Shown here: one piece after another, positions 48,981 to 62,035 of the stretch
Layout: each line of letters begins with the position of its first letter
Numbering within the stretch: position 1 is the first letter of the stretch
Origin: Cyanoderma ruficeps
Lineage: Eukaryota > Chordata > Aves > Passeriformes > Timaliidae
Length of the DNA stretch: 64,000 bases
NCBI GenBank assembly: GCA_008694505.1
Contig: VZDJ01000216.1
Span: 4,534,664 to 4,598,663, forward strand
Direction: 5' to 3'
The notes under the pieces: model-generated
What the model saw: the letters and a program-made list of their open reading frames with translations, nothing else
What the model was told of the DNA's origin: nothing
The model's database searches: none
Translations under genes and position numbers: made by a program

Positions 48981-51900
48981 TGGCTGTGCTGCCCTCAGAG
49001 TTGGTGGGAGGCCGAGTTGAGGTGACCTGAGGCCAGGTAAGTCCCCTGTTCTCTGCTGCCAACACAAGCTGCAGTAACCACTCATGTGGACTAGGAATGA
49101 AATCATTGCAAATGCTGCCCAGAAAGGGGTGTGACACCCATGGGAGGTGGGGGAAGCACCCGTGCTGTGTTTTTGGGGTGGTTAACAACTCTGATGCCGT
49201 GGTCTGTGCTGTTCCCCACGTCCTGGTCTGGCTGTGTCCCCCCTTCCAAGGAGTTCCACTGCTCTTATTGCCTGTCATCCATAGTGTCTGCTGCAGAAAT
49301 GAGGGTGTAAAAGTGCAGGGGAAGGGCCTGCCTCCATCCCCAGGGAAGGGCTAGAGCAAAGATAATGTCTGTGACCATCATGCCCATCCTCTGCACTAGT
49401 GCAGATCAGCTAATCTCAGTCTAAGCTTGGGTTTACACCATGGAAACTGAAAGATGGAAAAGACTGTATCCCTGTTGCTGTGTGTGCTCTCTGGTGTTGG
49501 GAAATGTGCTCAGTACCCTGTGAGGAGCCTTTCAGCAAATTTCAGACTTGGGTGAGATGAAAGAAGACTTCCGAGAAGCCTGGCGAAAAAAAGGAGGAAA
49601 AAAAAAGAAAAGACAAAAAGAAATATTTACTTTGAGGTTCTGCTTTGAGAAACTTGGGGTTATCTGGGCTTGCAACATTTAAATTAAGGGAGGAGTCAAA
49701 GAAATAAAAGACATCACCAGGAAATTTTCATGCAAGGCGATTTCTTAACACACAGAATATCAGTGTCACAGATCAGTCACTCCTGACTTTGGGAGGTTTA
49801 CCCACACTGAGTTTAGAGGCTGGAATTGGAAAAAAAATAAATCTGAGTGCTTAGTTTTCTTACCAGCGGGTTTGGTTTGCAACCCCAGCCTTACACAACC
49901 CAACCTCTCCAGTGCCTCTGCTGAGCTTTCCATCACATGCTCCCCTCCTCCTGCTGGGCCTGATGCTTGTGTTACTCCATTCTGAGACCTCAAGAACACA
50001 GGGATCTATAATTCAATCCCATTTTTAGTTCTTGCCGGGTTCCTCAGGACCTTTTCCTTCCAGGGCTCCATGCATGGGAGTCTCAGACAGGTGGCTGCCT
50101 CTTTCTGGGACTGCCTTGTCCCCTGCCAGCCCTGCCCCTTGTCACCAGCATGCTGGCATTCAGACTTGGGCTGCCTGGAACAACACACCAGTGTCCTGGA
50201 AAGCAGTGGGAAAACAGCAAAGAACATGTTGGAGCTTTATTTTTCTTTCTTGTTTTGACAACCTCTGGCAAGAATCTAGATGAAAACAGAGGGGCTGCAG
50301 GAATGATTAAGGAGGGATTTTTCTGTGTGGTGTTTTCTTTTTTTTGAGATTGGATTTGCCAGGAAAGCCACCCACCTGTTCAGACAAGGCCTCAATTGTG
50401 GTAGATGGTGGTGAACAACTAACTGCCTGTGTTCCCCTCCAAGAGCCACAATTCCTGGGTTATTTTTAGCAGATTTGCACACCTCTGTTTATTTGATCTC
50501 CCTGGTGCACATTCCTCAGTCCCTGTGACTTCCTCCATAATGTGGCCAAAGCTGGAGGCAGAGGAGCTTTCTGTGAGCAAATGCTGTTCTAATGGGAAAG
50601 GATGGCTAGAGGGAATTTTATCCCAGCACTCATAAAATATAAATCACAGTTGTGGGCTTTACCTCTGGGGGTCCCTGAGTGCTGTCCTTTCACAGTGCAA
50701 GTCCCTGCCACTTCTCCTGTGCCTCTCTGAATGTTTTTGGAGCTTATAGAAACTGTATCTTCATCTGCTTTCCATTTCCTTGGATGCTGCTGGGTTATCA
50801 GCTTGTTTTGTCCTTAATGGCAAGTTGCTGCTCCACAAAGTCTTTCAAGACAAGGGAGGTGTTTAGTCTGCTGCGGGTTTTTTCCTGTGCTCATAAAATA
50901 AGGGAGGCAGTAACTGATGTTTTGGGGGTGGAGAGATGGGGTTTTATCAGTGGAGAAAATTGGACTGACCTGGAGGAATGTCATTAGATGTGGATGAGTC
51001 CTTAAGTGGTAAAAATAATCAGTCAGCTGCCTAAAACCAAGTGCTGGTGGCCTTGAGCGATGCTGTCAGAGCAGTCGGTGTGGTCTCCTCACCACAGTCC
51101 CCCAGAGCCTCGTTGGTGTTGCCGTGCATCTCCTCAATGTGCCAGCGAAACAGGAAAGGAATGTCTTGTCCTTGTCACTGGAAGGAGCTGAGCAGGGAGG
51201 GATTGCTGCCTGTCTGCCCTGGGGGACACGTCAGGCTCCCAGGGCCACCCTGATGCTGCAGTTCTGACTTGGCCTCTGTGAGCTGCCCAAGGTCGTGCAG
51301 GAAAGCCCAGCCCAAAGTGCAGACTTTCAGTGCAGGGATATGAAATTCCTTCTGTTTCCTTCCCTTTGCTGCTGTAACTGTTGCCTTGCTCCATGGTTGG
51401 GTTCCTACTTTTTTTCTCTGTGCTCGGGACATCATTACTCATTTGCACAGGTAGGGAGGCTGTTGGACAACTTGATTTCCTTTCATTCTGTATATTCTCT
51501 CAGGGTCTGTGTTAACCCTTGATCTGATACACTTTCAGTGTGAGCCTGAACTCCTTACATCAAGATCTTTGGCTGCTGCAGTGTGGTCACCTGGGAAGGT
51601 TCAGTTTGGGGATCAGATTTGGAATATTCAGACTCATGAATGACAGCAGGAGTGGCTCAGCTCTTCCCTCTTTCCATCAGAGCAATAATGTGTTTATAAT
51701 GTTGTTACAGGGACACAGCACCTGGGCTGGGTCAGGTATGACCAAACCCAGTGTGATTTTTGTTAGGAATTTCCTGGCTGGCCTTGAGACACCTGTAACA
51801 ATCCTACTGTTAGCACTCCTCAGGAGACATGTCCATTGGCCTCCCTGCAGCTGGTGTTGGCTGATGCAAAATAGGATCTTGGAAACCAATGGTCTGGGCA

Positions 51901-52788
51901 CTTCTGTGTGGTATTCACCTCTGCCACTCTGCACACTTCTGCCTCCCCACCCTGAGCTGAAATTTCCCATCTTGCTTGCTGCCCCCACACCTGGCAGTTG
52001 GGTTAGAGTTGTGTGAAAAGGGAATTTTTTACACATTAACTTTTGTGGTGAACAAACCTCAAAGTTCTTTGGGATGTAGTTAGGATGTAGACTCACTGCC
52101 TAGGCCCAGCTTTTTTGCAGGAAGGTTATAGGATCACAGGGATGCTTTTTTGGAAATATAGTACAGTTACACTGGCTGCAACATAAATCTTGTATGAGGG
52201 AATACGTGGGGAAGAGAGACAAGTCCTGGTAGAGCACCTCACTTGTTCCTTGTCCTCCTCTCAAGGCAAAAGCACTTTTTTCTGGGCTGGCTGAAACCTC
52301 AGTGGACTTTGCATGTGGATGGGGCCATCTGCTTGTGCTGAAACTGGAGACTATTTTTTGTTTTCATGAAGAAGTGATGACCTCTCACATCCACCCCAAC
52401 GGTTGGGTGGTGATTACTTGGTGATTCAAGGCACAGGGTCAGTATCTAAACATGAAATGACGACAGAGATCCTGATGGTGCTGGGATTAGCTGTGTGTCT
52501 CCCCTCCTGCCATCTACCACCCCTTCCAGAAGTGGAGCTGGAAACAACAGGAGCAAACTCCCCATCCTGCCTGAACGTGGCTTGGCCGTGAAACTATGTA
52601 CACACTAACCAGAGTGCTGCACATTAAACAAACAGGGAGACTCCTCATTGTAGTGAAAGCATAACCATTAATAACATTGTTTATAATGTGCTCATTTGCT
52701 GATTTGGAGGTCAAGCATGTTTGACATTCCCACTGCTGGAAGGGGGCTGGCTTAGCAAGGGCCTCTGCTTTGCATCGGACACTTCTTC
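48981..52788. other. unique noncoding DNA
   Basis: No exon or transposon was recognised. An AT- and purine-rich stretch lies near 49585-49625. Open frame 51540-52016 (158 codons) shows no known motif. Confidence 0.5.
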
Positions 52789-52854
52789 TTTTTTTTTTTT
52801 TTTTTTTTTTGCAAGCCACATTTACATTTTCNTGCAAACCACATCTACATGTTC
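52789..52854. repeat. poly-T plus 23-bp near-duplicate flanking an N
   Basis: A 22-base T run (52789-52810) is followed by two similar 22-base units (from 52810 and 52833) of the form TGCAA(G/A)CCACAT(T/C)TACAT. The units are separated by a single unresolved base at 52832. The duplication may be real or an assembly seam, because the N sits exactly at the junction. Confidence 0.75.
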
Positions 52855-53423
52855 CTGAGAAATGTTTATGGTTTGGAGGTCGCTGACATAGTTTTAAACA
52901 TCTGCTCAGAAGGGAGAAATTGTCATTGTTTGACATAGCCCTTGGACGGCTATGGCCCTCCTAAGTGTCAGTTTCTTTTAGGTGCAGTGATTCATGTGTC
53001 ATTCTCCTGCCTCCTTCAAACATGCAAACAGTGAGTACTCAGAGCCAGTGAAAGCAAACAGCTCGGCACCTGTCACTTCCACACTGTCCTGTGGCCTCAG
53101 GAAGAACACTGTGACACTCAGAGAAGGCTCTTGAAATCACATTTTCATGTGTGTGGGATGTCAGGTCTTGATGGTGCAGGGCGAGGAGGTTTTGCCTTCA
53201 GCCTGCAGTGCCAGTTGAGCAAGGGAGATCTGGACACACACTGCTGAACTCCAAACCTGCTGTGGAAGAAGCAGCTGGGAGGCTGGGGAGGTCACCTGGC
53301 AGGTGCTGTTTGTGCTGGCTCTTGGTCCTGTGGTGGTCTTTTACTGCTTTTACAGTGACAGAGACACCTTTTGACAGCTGAGCGTGACTGTTGGGACAGC
53401 CTTGGTCTGTGCCCATGGTTTGG
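52855..53423. other. unique noncoding DNA
   Basis: Nothing recognised before the LTR that follows. Confidence 0.55.
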
Positions 53424-53428
53424 CTGCC

Positions 53429-54056
53429 TGTCTTAGGTTGCAGTGCAAGATGTAACCAGCAGTGTGGATTCTATCACCAGCTGTCAAACCAGCTGGGGCT
53501 GTGTTCTTTATCCCTTCCAGGACCCATCCTCCCTCCAGGGGATATCTGCTGTTCATGGGCCATCCAGGCTCACTGCAGGGCTGATACAATTCCATCATCC
53601 CACTGGGAGATGCCCCACCCAAGGGGAGGAGCCCAGCATTCCCGCCTGGATCAAAGCTGGGATTCAGAACAGCAGCACAGCCTGTCTGCACTGGATTCCC
53701 AGAGGGAGACCAGACCCATCTCAGCACCACTGGACCCTTCTACAGGATCATCTCTGCTCCAACAGAACCACATCTGCCACTGCAGGAGGACTTGATTGGG
53801 CTGACACCAACACCCTGACCAACAGGGTGTCAGGTTGTATTCTCACTCTGTCAGCATTTTTTGGGGAGTTTTTTGATACTACTGCATTTTTTATTTTAAT
53901 TTTCCAGTAAAGAACTGTTATTCCTATTCCCATATCCTTGCCTGAGAGCCCCTTATTTCAAAATGATAATAATTCAGAGGGAGAGGGTTTACATTTTCCA
54001 TTCCAAGGGAGGCTCCTACCTTCCTTAGCAGACACCTGTCTTTTCAAAACGAGGCA
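53429..54056 (-). mobile_element. solo LTR, endogenous retrovirus family D
   Basis: A 628-bp unit begins TGTCTTAGGTTGCAG on the plus strand and ends TTTTCAAAACGAGGCA. It is flanked by a perfect 5-bp target-site duplication CTGCC (53424-53428 and 54057-54061). On the minus strand it would start TGCCTCGTTTTGAAAAGACA and end CTGCAACCTAAGACA, a layout I recognise from LTRs common in songbird genomes. Five-base duplications suit ERVL/ERV3-like elements (inference). A 155-codon plus-strand frame through it (53443-53910) is antisense to the LTR and is not a gene. No retroviral coding sequence adjoins it. Confidence 0.9.
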
Positions 54057-54061
54057 CTGCC

Positions 54062-57000
54062 AGCTCATTTCTGTGTGATGCTGTCGAAGGTATCTGCACT
54101 GCTGTCCTGGCCCAGAAGGGCTGTGGGTCAACAGGAAGGTGGTGATTGTTCAAAGCTTCAAATTCTTATGTTGCTCCAGAAGCTGACAGCAGGAATGTCT
54201 CCTGAAAACTGTGCCTGACCTAAAAATGTTGGAAAGACACTGATTTTTGTGTGCTGTGCCCTACATCCTTCTCAGTCAGCTAAATGGAACTGTGTTATCA
54301 TTCAAAGCCTGAAATGGATGTGGAGTTTGATGTGATGATGTCTCTGGAAAATGGTTGATGACAACGCCATGATGAGTGATTTACAGGAGCAGTTTCTAGT
54401 TTTTGGAAACACTCTGTTTCTCTGCACACCCTCAGACAAACAAGGCAAGGGAAGTGGATGCATTATCAAATCTATGAAACAAACTGGGCTGCTTTACAAA
54501 TGTGAAAAAGATACCTAAGGGCTGCCAGAATGCATTTTGGTGAGGAAAACAAGATGACAAACTGCTTTTCCTGCAGAGAGAACAAGCCAGGATTCAGAGT
54601 TGTGTGTCTGCCACCTCTAGAGAGGAGCACACAGAAATCTGTGTCTCAACATTTCTATAATGAGCAAGAATAGACCCAAACATAAGTATGGGGTGCTCTG
54701 TCCTTTGGAAATCTGTCCCTCTTGTGGGCCCTACACTCAGAAATTCCAGCTATGAAGTTTTTGTTTGAAAAATCTTTGTCAAGGTGGGTGTGGAGCTGTG
54801 TCAGCCCATCCCTGTGCTGTGGCTGGGCAAGAGAAGCTTTTTCTGCCTTTCCTGCATTGTCAGGACTCTTCCTTTACCAAGGTGCTGACTTTCCAAAAAC
54901 ATGTGGTGACTCTGCCTGGAAGACTTGCACCCATGTCTTGCTGATCCCAGGCAGCTGAACACAAACCTTTCTGGGGCTGAGGAGAGGCTCGTAGGGTGTC
55001 ATCACAAGACTTGTTTCTCTACAAAAGCTAACTAAAAATAGGAAATTATGTAGACTGTCATGGCAGATTTTCAAATTCTAAACAGTGTTTTAATTTTATT
55101 TAAATCCTAGTTCCCTAGGGAGGAAAGGATGGTGTGCTCATATGAGGCTGTGTGTGTGATTGCATGTGTTTGTTTATCCATCCACATTAACTCCTACATG
55201 GTGCTTTTTGAGCCCCAAATTTCAGCAAAAAAACCAACATTTTGAGAGTGTTCTTGGAGTTTATAAATCTCTGGAATGGTGTGAGATATGCAGCTCAAAA
55301 CAAAAAGCACTTCTATTAATAGCCACAGTGAGAAGACTGACATCTAAGCTCAACCCTTAGTAGAGAATCCACATAGGGGGATGCTATAAATGCTCCAACC
55401 ACAGAAGGAGTTTCAATCACAGCACATCCTTTATCGTGCACCAGAGAATCCAACCACAATGCAGAAATCCCCAGGAAACTACCCTGTGTTATTTCTGCTG
55501 CTAATAGGAAAACTCATCTGGTCTGTTTGTTTATTTGTGTGTTGGGTGTTTTTAAAATTTTATGGCGAAGCCGCAGGGCATGACATTTTAAATTAAGATT
55601 AGATTGCTATAGGAATTGGTGAGAAAGGTCACAGAAATATCCCTCTCTTGGCAACGAAAGGCCTTCAAAACCACGTCCAGGCTTTGCTCTGCTGAGCAGG
55701 GTGTTGAAGATGTGTTCAGCCGAGGCGTGGGAACGGGGAGCAGTGTTCTGGGCAGCTTCTCAGGAGGGAATGGGGATTTTTGGGAGGTTCATGTGGCCTG
55801 GCAGCACCATGTTGTGCTCAGTTGCTGTGCTCCCTACCATGCTCCTTCTCCTGAGAGAAGGATTTAGGCTGTAATAATTCAGGCTCCAAGGGGCACCAAC
55901 CTTTCATATGTTATTGATAGCAGGAGTCATCTCACCAAACCTACAAGATATCCAAGGCTAAGTTATTTTCTTTGTAATCAGAATAAATAGGCAAAAATAG
56001 AGTAACTTCATCCTAAGGCGAGGGGGGGGCTCATCCTCTGGGGTGACTGCTTGTCACCATGGACTTCACCAGTGCTCAGGGTGACTGGTTTAGGTTTGGT
56101 CATCTCATTTGTAGACTGCCTGTTGAAGGCAGATGAGCCCCACTCAAGCTGTCCACAGTGATACCTTCCAAAAAGGAGTGTTTTAGTGCAGGGCTTTAGT
56201 CCAGCTTTACCAACAAGCTCAGCCTGAGACTGAGAATAACATGATGAACAGATATTGCCACCAGCCAGCTGCCATGAGGTCCTCTGAAGCATCTGGCAGG
56301 GTAGGATGCTGCTGGATGGATCTAAAATTTGACCTGTCTCTGAAAATAAAGTGCAAACAACTTCTTGCATGGAAATAGTGATTAGGGAAATCAGCTGGTT
56401 AAGGGGGTGTGCTCTGAGGAATTTTGTGTCCTTCTGCTTGCCAAGGGAGGCTTCCAGGTGTGCTTGATGCTGCTGACTGTGAGCAGTTTAGCACTCTTCA
56501 TAGTGACAGCAAGGACAGACATTGGAGACAATGACATTCTACCTGGGAAGAGCTTTTCTGGCTCTGTTGCAATTAACAATGATATTTTTCTCTTTTTTTT
56601 TTTTTTTTTTCTTCTTTGCTCTCTGCTGATATTCTCAGCATGATGGGGAAGCAGTTCCACTGCTGCTACTAATCAAGCCCAGCTGATTCTTTCTAAGACT
56701 TTCTCCTTGGAATTACAGCGTTTTCCTTGTGATTCTATTGCAAGAACATGGCAGCCTCTAGTTTTCCTTTTGCCATTTCAATCTATAGCTGTATATCCAA
56801 GTGTGGAGCTGTGTAACCATAAGTACACTCACTCTTTCATGGATACTCTCTCCTGGTCTGTTTTCACTGTTTCTATTATTTCTGCCTGCTGTAAAAGTTA
56901 TGAAACTTGAAGGAAGAAGCCAGCAATGTGGCCAGTTCCAGGCAAAGCTGCATTTTCTACATGGGGACTGGTGTTTTGGAAAGACTGACACTTGTTTTTG

Positions 57001-59781
57001 TCATAAAAATTGCTTTTGCTAACTCCAGTCTGGCTCAGTAATACCTCCACAAGATCCTTGGCGGTTCCAAACACCCTTTTGCTACGCTCTCTTTATGCAA
57101 TTGTTTATTTTAGGGTGTCAACTACTTTGTATTGTTAGGACATCATTGCAGGCCAATATTTTACTTGGCAGAACTCTTTGAGTCACAAGCTCAGTCCCTC
57201 AGAATTTCCTAGTGTGAGTGATCAGTGAAACCAAAGCATGCTCTGACATCTGTGAGGGGCTTGTGGGTAGAAGAGGGGGATCAGCAAAGAGGTGATGTCA
57301 GCTGCTTGTGTTTTGCCTGCAGCACATGGGGTAACTGAACCACCATAAAGTGCTGCAAGATGATGCTCGTGACTCTTCCCCAGTGTCTACAGCTGGGAAG
57401 TGCTAAAGCATTCCACTCTCTGCTTTATTGGAGAATGGAGACCAAAACCAGTTGGAAATTCAGAATGAAGGGTTCTCCCACATTGAATTGGTCATCCCTG
57501 AGAGGTGACTGCACCCAGGGGCTCAGAGAGCCATCAGTCACTCCAGTGACAGAGATGGGTGGAGAGGGGTCTGGTGTTGCTGGGGTTTGTTCTGGTGGAG
57601 TTCCTTTCATTAAAGAGTACTGAAACTCTCATCTGAAATGGGATGTGTCAGGTCTCCTGGCAGGTGGAGCTATGTGTGCTACAGGTTTGGAGAGGGTATT
57701 TGCTGAATCCTGAGATGGCTCAGTCTGGATGTCTCACCCTCATGTCCTTGTTCAGAGTTTGATATTGTAGGAATGATCACTCTATTCGTACTGAAGTCTT
57801 GGCATGTAACTTGTTTTTTCCTGTCAGTTTTGCTTCTGTGTGCTCTGGATGAGCCCTGTACCTCCTGTTTTCCAGAGAAATCACCACGTGCTGGTGAACT
57901 GGAGCAGACCCCTGTTGCAGTGGGTTGCAAGGTGGAGTCCACAGCAATCCTGGCAGTCTAAAGCCTCTTCTTCCCCATCAGGCTACACTCCTCATGGTGC
58001 CTGTGGCAAACACAGCTGGGCAAATCTCCTCCAGCTTCTCTGTTCCACAAGAGCTTCTTATCTAGAAATATTTATTCTTCTGTCTTGCCAAACTGGTTCA
58101 CCACTAGCACTGACACCTGTGGTGGGATCAAGTGCTGCTTCATCCTGGTTCAAGCTTCTCCTGGCTGCAGGAGATCTTAGATGTGAAGGAACTTGCCCTG
58201 TGCTTAAAGGCTGGAGGGCTGGAGACACCAATCACCAGCAGAGGAGTCCTGATTGTAGGAATGAAGCACCAGAGCTCACAGTTCTCTTAGTCAGAGGCAG
58301 GATCTAAGCCTGGATTGCTCGAGGAGCAGAGAGTGGGTTGTTTCATCCCAGGAGAATTTTGTGGCTTATTTTGGCAGAGCACAATGGAAAAAGCATGGAC
58401 TGTGACTGCCTTTGCAACTTTTGGCTGTGTGGATGACAAAGTTTGCCTTCTGGCCTGCCAGGCCTTTTTGCCTTCATTAGCACAAACTTATTTTGGAGAC
58501 TTTTGAATTTTTAAAATTTTTATTTTTACTTTCTTTCAGTCTCCTCTGGCTGGTCTTTGTCCCTGAAGCCCACACTGCTGGGAGCATCCAGGAGATAAGA
58601 AAATGGTGAATTATGTTTTGCATCATCTATGGTTGGAATTTGAGTGCTGCAGGGTCAGTTTTAAATTATCCCTGGAGGGTTGGTTGTGTTTTATAAGCTG
58701 GATGGCTTGGCTTGCAGCCGTTTGATTTTTCCAAATAGTATAAATCTATAGCCATTTGCCTTTGGCACAAAAAACCTCCCCGCTCCGAAGTCAAGAATAA
58801 TTATTTTCCCAGAGACAAGGTCAGCAGCTGGATTCAAATAATGGGATGGAAAAAGCCACTCTTGTTGCTTTTCACATGATTTTTAATAAGCAATTTTCAA
58901 AAGTAACCTCAGTGCATCAGCATCTGCCCCTTGCTCCCATGGCAGCTCCAACAGGGTTCCTTAACCCAGGTACAGATCTCAGCACCCTCCAACAGGGCAG
59001 GAATTTCCTCTGAAGCTCCACCTGCAGCAACAAACCCACAGAAAAGCACAAGAAATGGTGGTACACAGCCACTGTTCCCCTTGCCTAATAGTGGCTGTTT
59101 CCCTAAGATATTCCCAATTACTCAAAAAACTCAGAATTTCCTTAAAAAAAAATTATGGTTAACTGGAACCAATGTAATTCACATCAACTGAAATCTCTCA
59201 TTTACATTACTACTTTTCCAGAAAGAAATACTCTTTGCAAGTAACTTCCACTAAAAATGCCAATTTAGGGAAGGGTCCCTGGACAGCCCTTTCCACCTGG
59301 CTCTGCAGGGAGGACTTGGGATGCAGGAGGGAAGTGCCCCACCACTGGCTTGATGAGTGGTTTGGAGGAGAAAAATATACACTGCATCTGTACTGGACAT
59401 GAGCTGTGTCTAGCCTGATTTTCCTTCTTGAAGCTATTGAGTTTATTAAGGATTATTATTTCAGGCATCCTTTCCCCTGCTACTGAAAGTCCATTAAGAT
59501 GGAAAACAAACCCTTCTCTCTTTGAGCACGTGGATAGTTTTGGTCTGGACCAACTTTTGTCAGTGACATAACTCCCAAAAAATCGGTAGGAACCGTTTGA
59601 CTGAAGCTCTGCTGCCAGAAATATTGAAGGTTAAAATAATCCTTGGCAGGGTCTCCATCCCCTGTGGATCCCAGGTGTTGGACACGCAGATTCCAGCTCT
59701 GCCTCAGCTGCTTTGGCCTCTTGTGTGTCTGTGAAGCAACTGATGGCAGAGAAAGGAAAGGGTGAAGAGCTGTGGCTGAGG
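54062..59781. other. 5.7 kb of unique noncoding DNA
   Basis: No exon or recognisable transposon was found. An 18-base T run lies at 56593-56610. Open frames reach 155 codons (57840-58307) without any motif I recognise. Confidence 0.5.
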
Positions 59782-59785
59782 GGAC

Positions 59786-60229
59786 CGATGCCTTAAGTTT
59801 TATCTTTCATGTATTTCAGGTTCTGTGCTGCCCAGGGCTGCAACTCTGAGCTCACAGTCAGTGTCACTCAGCTCTGCACAGAGCAGGGACACAAAACAAA
59901 TCCTTTTCCTGCTGCACACCAAGGACAACTTTCAGGCCCAAAAGCACAAACAAGGGTGGGCTGAGGGGAGGAACAAGAAGGATGGGACCTCATTACATCT
60001 CCTGTAATTGGGCAATTAAACCCCAAGATGCAAATGGACCAAAACTTATCAAAGTGTGAGACCTCATGACCAGCCAACAATTTTGTGATCATTTTGGGTC
60101 CACCTTGGGTGTAGCCCTGGTCAGGCCTTGTCCTGCCCAAGGTGTGTCCTAAAGGCCTTTAAATAAATAACTACTTTATTCTCCAGCTCTGTCCAGTCTC
60201 TGTTCCAGCTCAGCCTTCCCAAGGCATCA
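59786..60229 (+). mobile_element. solo LTR, endogenous retrovirus family C (copy 2)
   Basis: A 444-bp partner of 48159-48608. It starts CGATGCCTTAAG (the first T of TG has decayed to C) and ends CCCAAGGCATCA, so GATGCCTT pairs with AAGGCATC at the two ends. A perfect 4-bp duplication GGAC flanks it (59782-59785 and 60230-60233). The plus-strand AATAAA is at 60162-60167 within GGCCTTTAAATAAATAA. The middle third has diverged from copy 1 more than either end. Solitary, with no internal genes. Confidence 0.87.
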
Positions 60230-60233
60230 GGAC

Positions 60234-61978
60234 AGGCTGGGCTGGGGCTCTGTGGCTCCCTGTGCCCTTTGCCTATGGGAGTGAGGCCTGACTCTTTCCC
60301 TGTCCATTTCTCCATCTCCATGCACCTGGTGTTGTCATTCCTGCCTGTCCCAGTGGGTGTATAATAGCTCCCACTCGATTTTCACGGGCGCCCTGGGTGA
60401 ATAAACAAGGTGAGGGCTGGTTTTGGTCAGAGAGCCAAGATGAACAAACCTTCCTGCACAGCTGACACCAACCCCACAGTCTCTGTGGCACCCATGGGTC
60501 ATTCCCTACCCAGACACCCACAGAGTTTCGCTGTTTGTTTGAGTGCAGCCACCCAGTTGTGCAGAAAAGTCTCCAGTAAATACTCAGCAAAAGGGCAGCT
60601 CTCCCTCACCGGTCCTAAACCCGTTGATGGGTTTATTTAAGAGGCTGAGCAGGATATGTATTTTCCACACAATAAGAAGGGTGTTGGCCAGGTTTGTTCA
60701 CCTCAGGCTGCCCAAGGTTTGCTTGTTTGTAGGTGTGAGCGCCCCCAAACCAAAAGGGGCAAAGTCTTTTCTGCCTTACACAGAGTACACCTGGTGTGAT
60801 GTGTCCCTCGCTTCAAGCCTCGTGCATTGGCACCATTTCTTAGGAAACCAAAAGTTAGCACCAAGTTTCTCTCTCGTGGATGATCACTTCTGATTTCCCA
60901 GGGCCTGTTATCCGTGTTGGACTGACAGAAGTGGAAACTGGAGCAGCTACAGTTCCAAGGTGGGCCACAGCTTCAGAGGAGGTTTGAAGAGAGACAACTG
61001 CAGAACCTCAGCCCTGACTGAGCCACCTTGGCTTCAGGTGGTGCCTGTGGTGTGTGGGTACAGGGCAGCCCTTCCAGCAGGCACAGAGCAGCACACGGGG
61101 GAATCATGGTGGGAGAAGAGGAGGTAGGGCTGGGGTGACCTGGGCTAAATCAGCAAACCATGGCAGGGGTCCAAACTCTTCAATAAAATGAAAAAAAACC
61201 CAAAGCTAATTGTGGGAAGAAGGTTCAGATTAATAGAAAGATACTTTGGCAGACAGAGATTGGCCCATGAATGAGGTAAATCAGGTGGGTCTCCTATCTC
61301 TAAAGCCTGGATTAAATCCAGGATGTGGGACTTGGTGAGCAGGGGAGACCACTGGTCAGGTCTGAGGCATTTTAGGGGACAGAAGAAGCCTGTTTCAAGC
61401 TATGGATGTCAGTCTGTCACATCCACAGAGAAGCCAGAATCCCTTGCACTGAGTTATCAGGAACAAAAAGTTCTCTGAGCAGTAGTTTAATGTAGTGTCA
61501 GGTATGATATCAGTATCTCTTTGAAATAGATTTTGATTTTCTTTTTAGTGTTTTTTTCCTCCTCTATGCTGTCAGTGCTGAAGCTTGTAGGACCAATTTA
61601 TCTGTCCACTGGTGCAGACTTAAGTTTAGATACTGGTAAATCTTCTCCTCTGCTCATAAGACCACCTTTTCCACCCTCATAAATATTGAAATAAATTTTC
61701 CTGTGACAAAAAAAAGACCAAAAAGCTGTGGAAGAGGCAAACACTGGACTGGAATGACAGGAAGAAATGGTGACACTCAGAATTAAGCCCAACTTTGTTT
61801 GGCATTTTGGCCCCATGCAAATGAGTGATAAAATTTGCATCAGCTTGGTCTGAGCTGAGATAAACCTGAATCCATTATAGATTACAACTCTTTGCTGCTC
61901 ATGTTGTGAGTGGTGTGGGTACGGGTTTCTAGGCTTCAGGCAAGTCTGATTGTGGCTTGGATCACACCTGCCTCACTA
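60234..61978. other. unique noncoding DNA
   Basis: No gene or transposon was recognised. Confidence 0.5.
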
Positions 61979-62035
61979 GAGCCAGTTGCAAAAGTCGTGT
62001 TGACTTCAATGTGACCAGGATTGGGCCCTGAGGCA
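61979..62035 (+). repeat. possible ancient amniote repeat fragment
   Basis: The phrase TTGACTTCAATGTGACCAGG followed by ATTGGGCCCTGAGGC resembles a motif scattered through reptile and bird genomes in decayed interspersed repeats. Only about 55 bp can be compared and I cannot name the family with confidence. Confidence 0.3.

Noticed and set aside
53443..53910. 155-codon plus-strand open frame as a gene
   Set aside because: It lies wholly inside a minus-strand LTR bounded by a target-site duplication.
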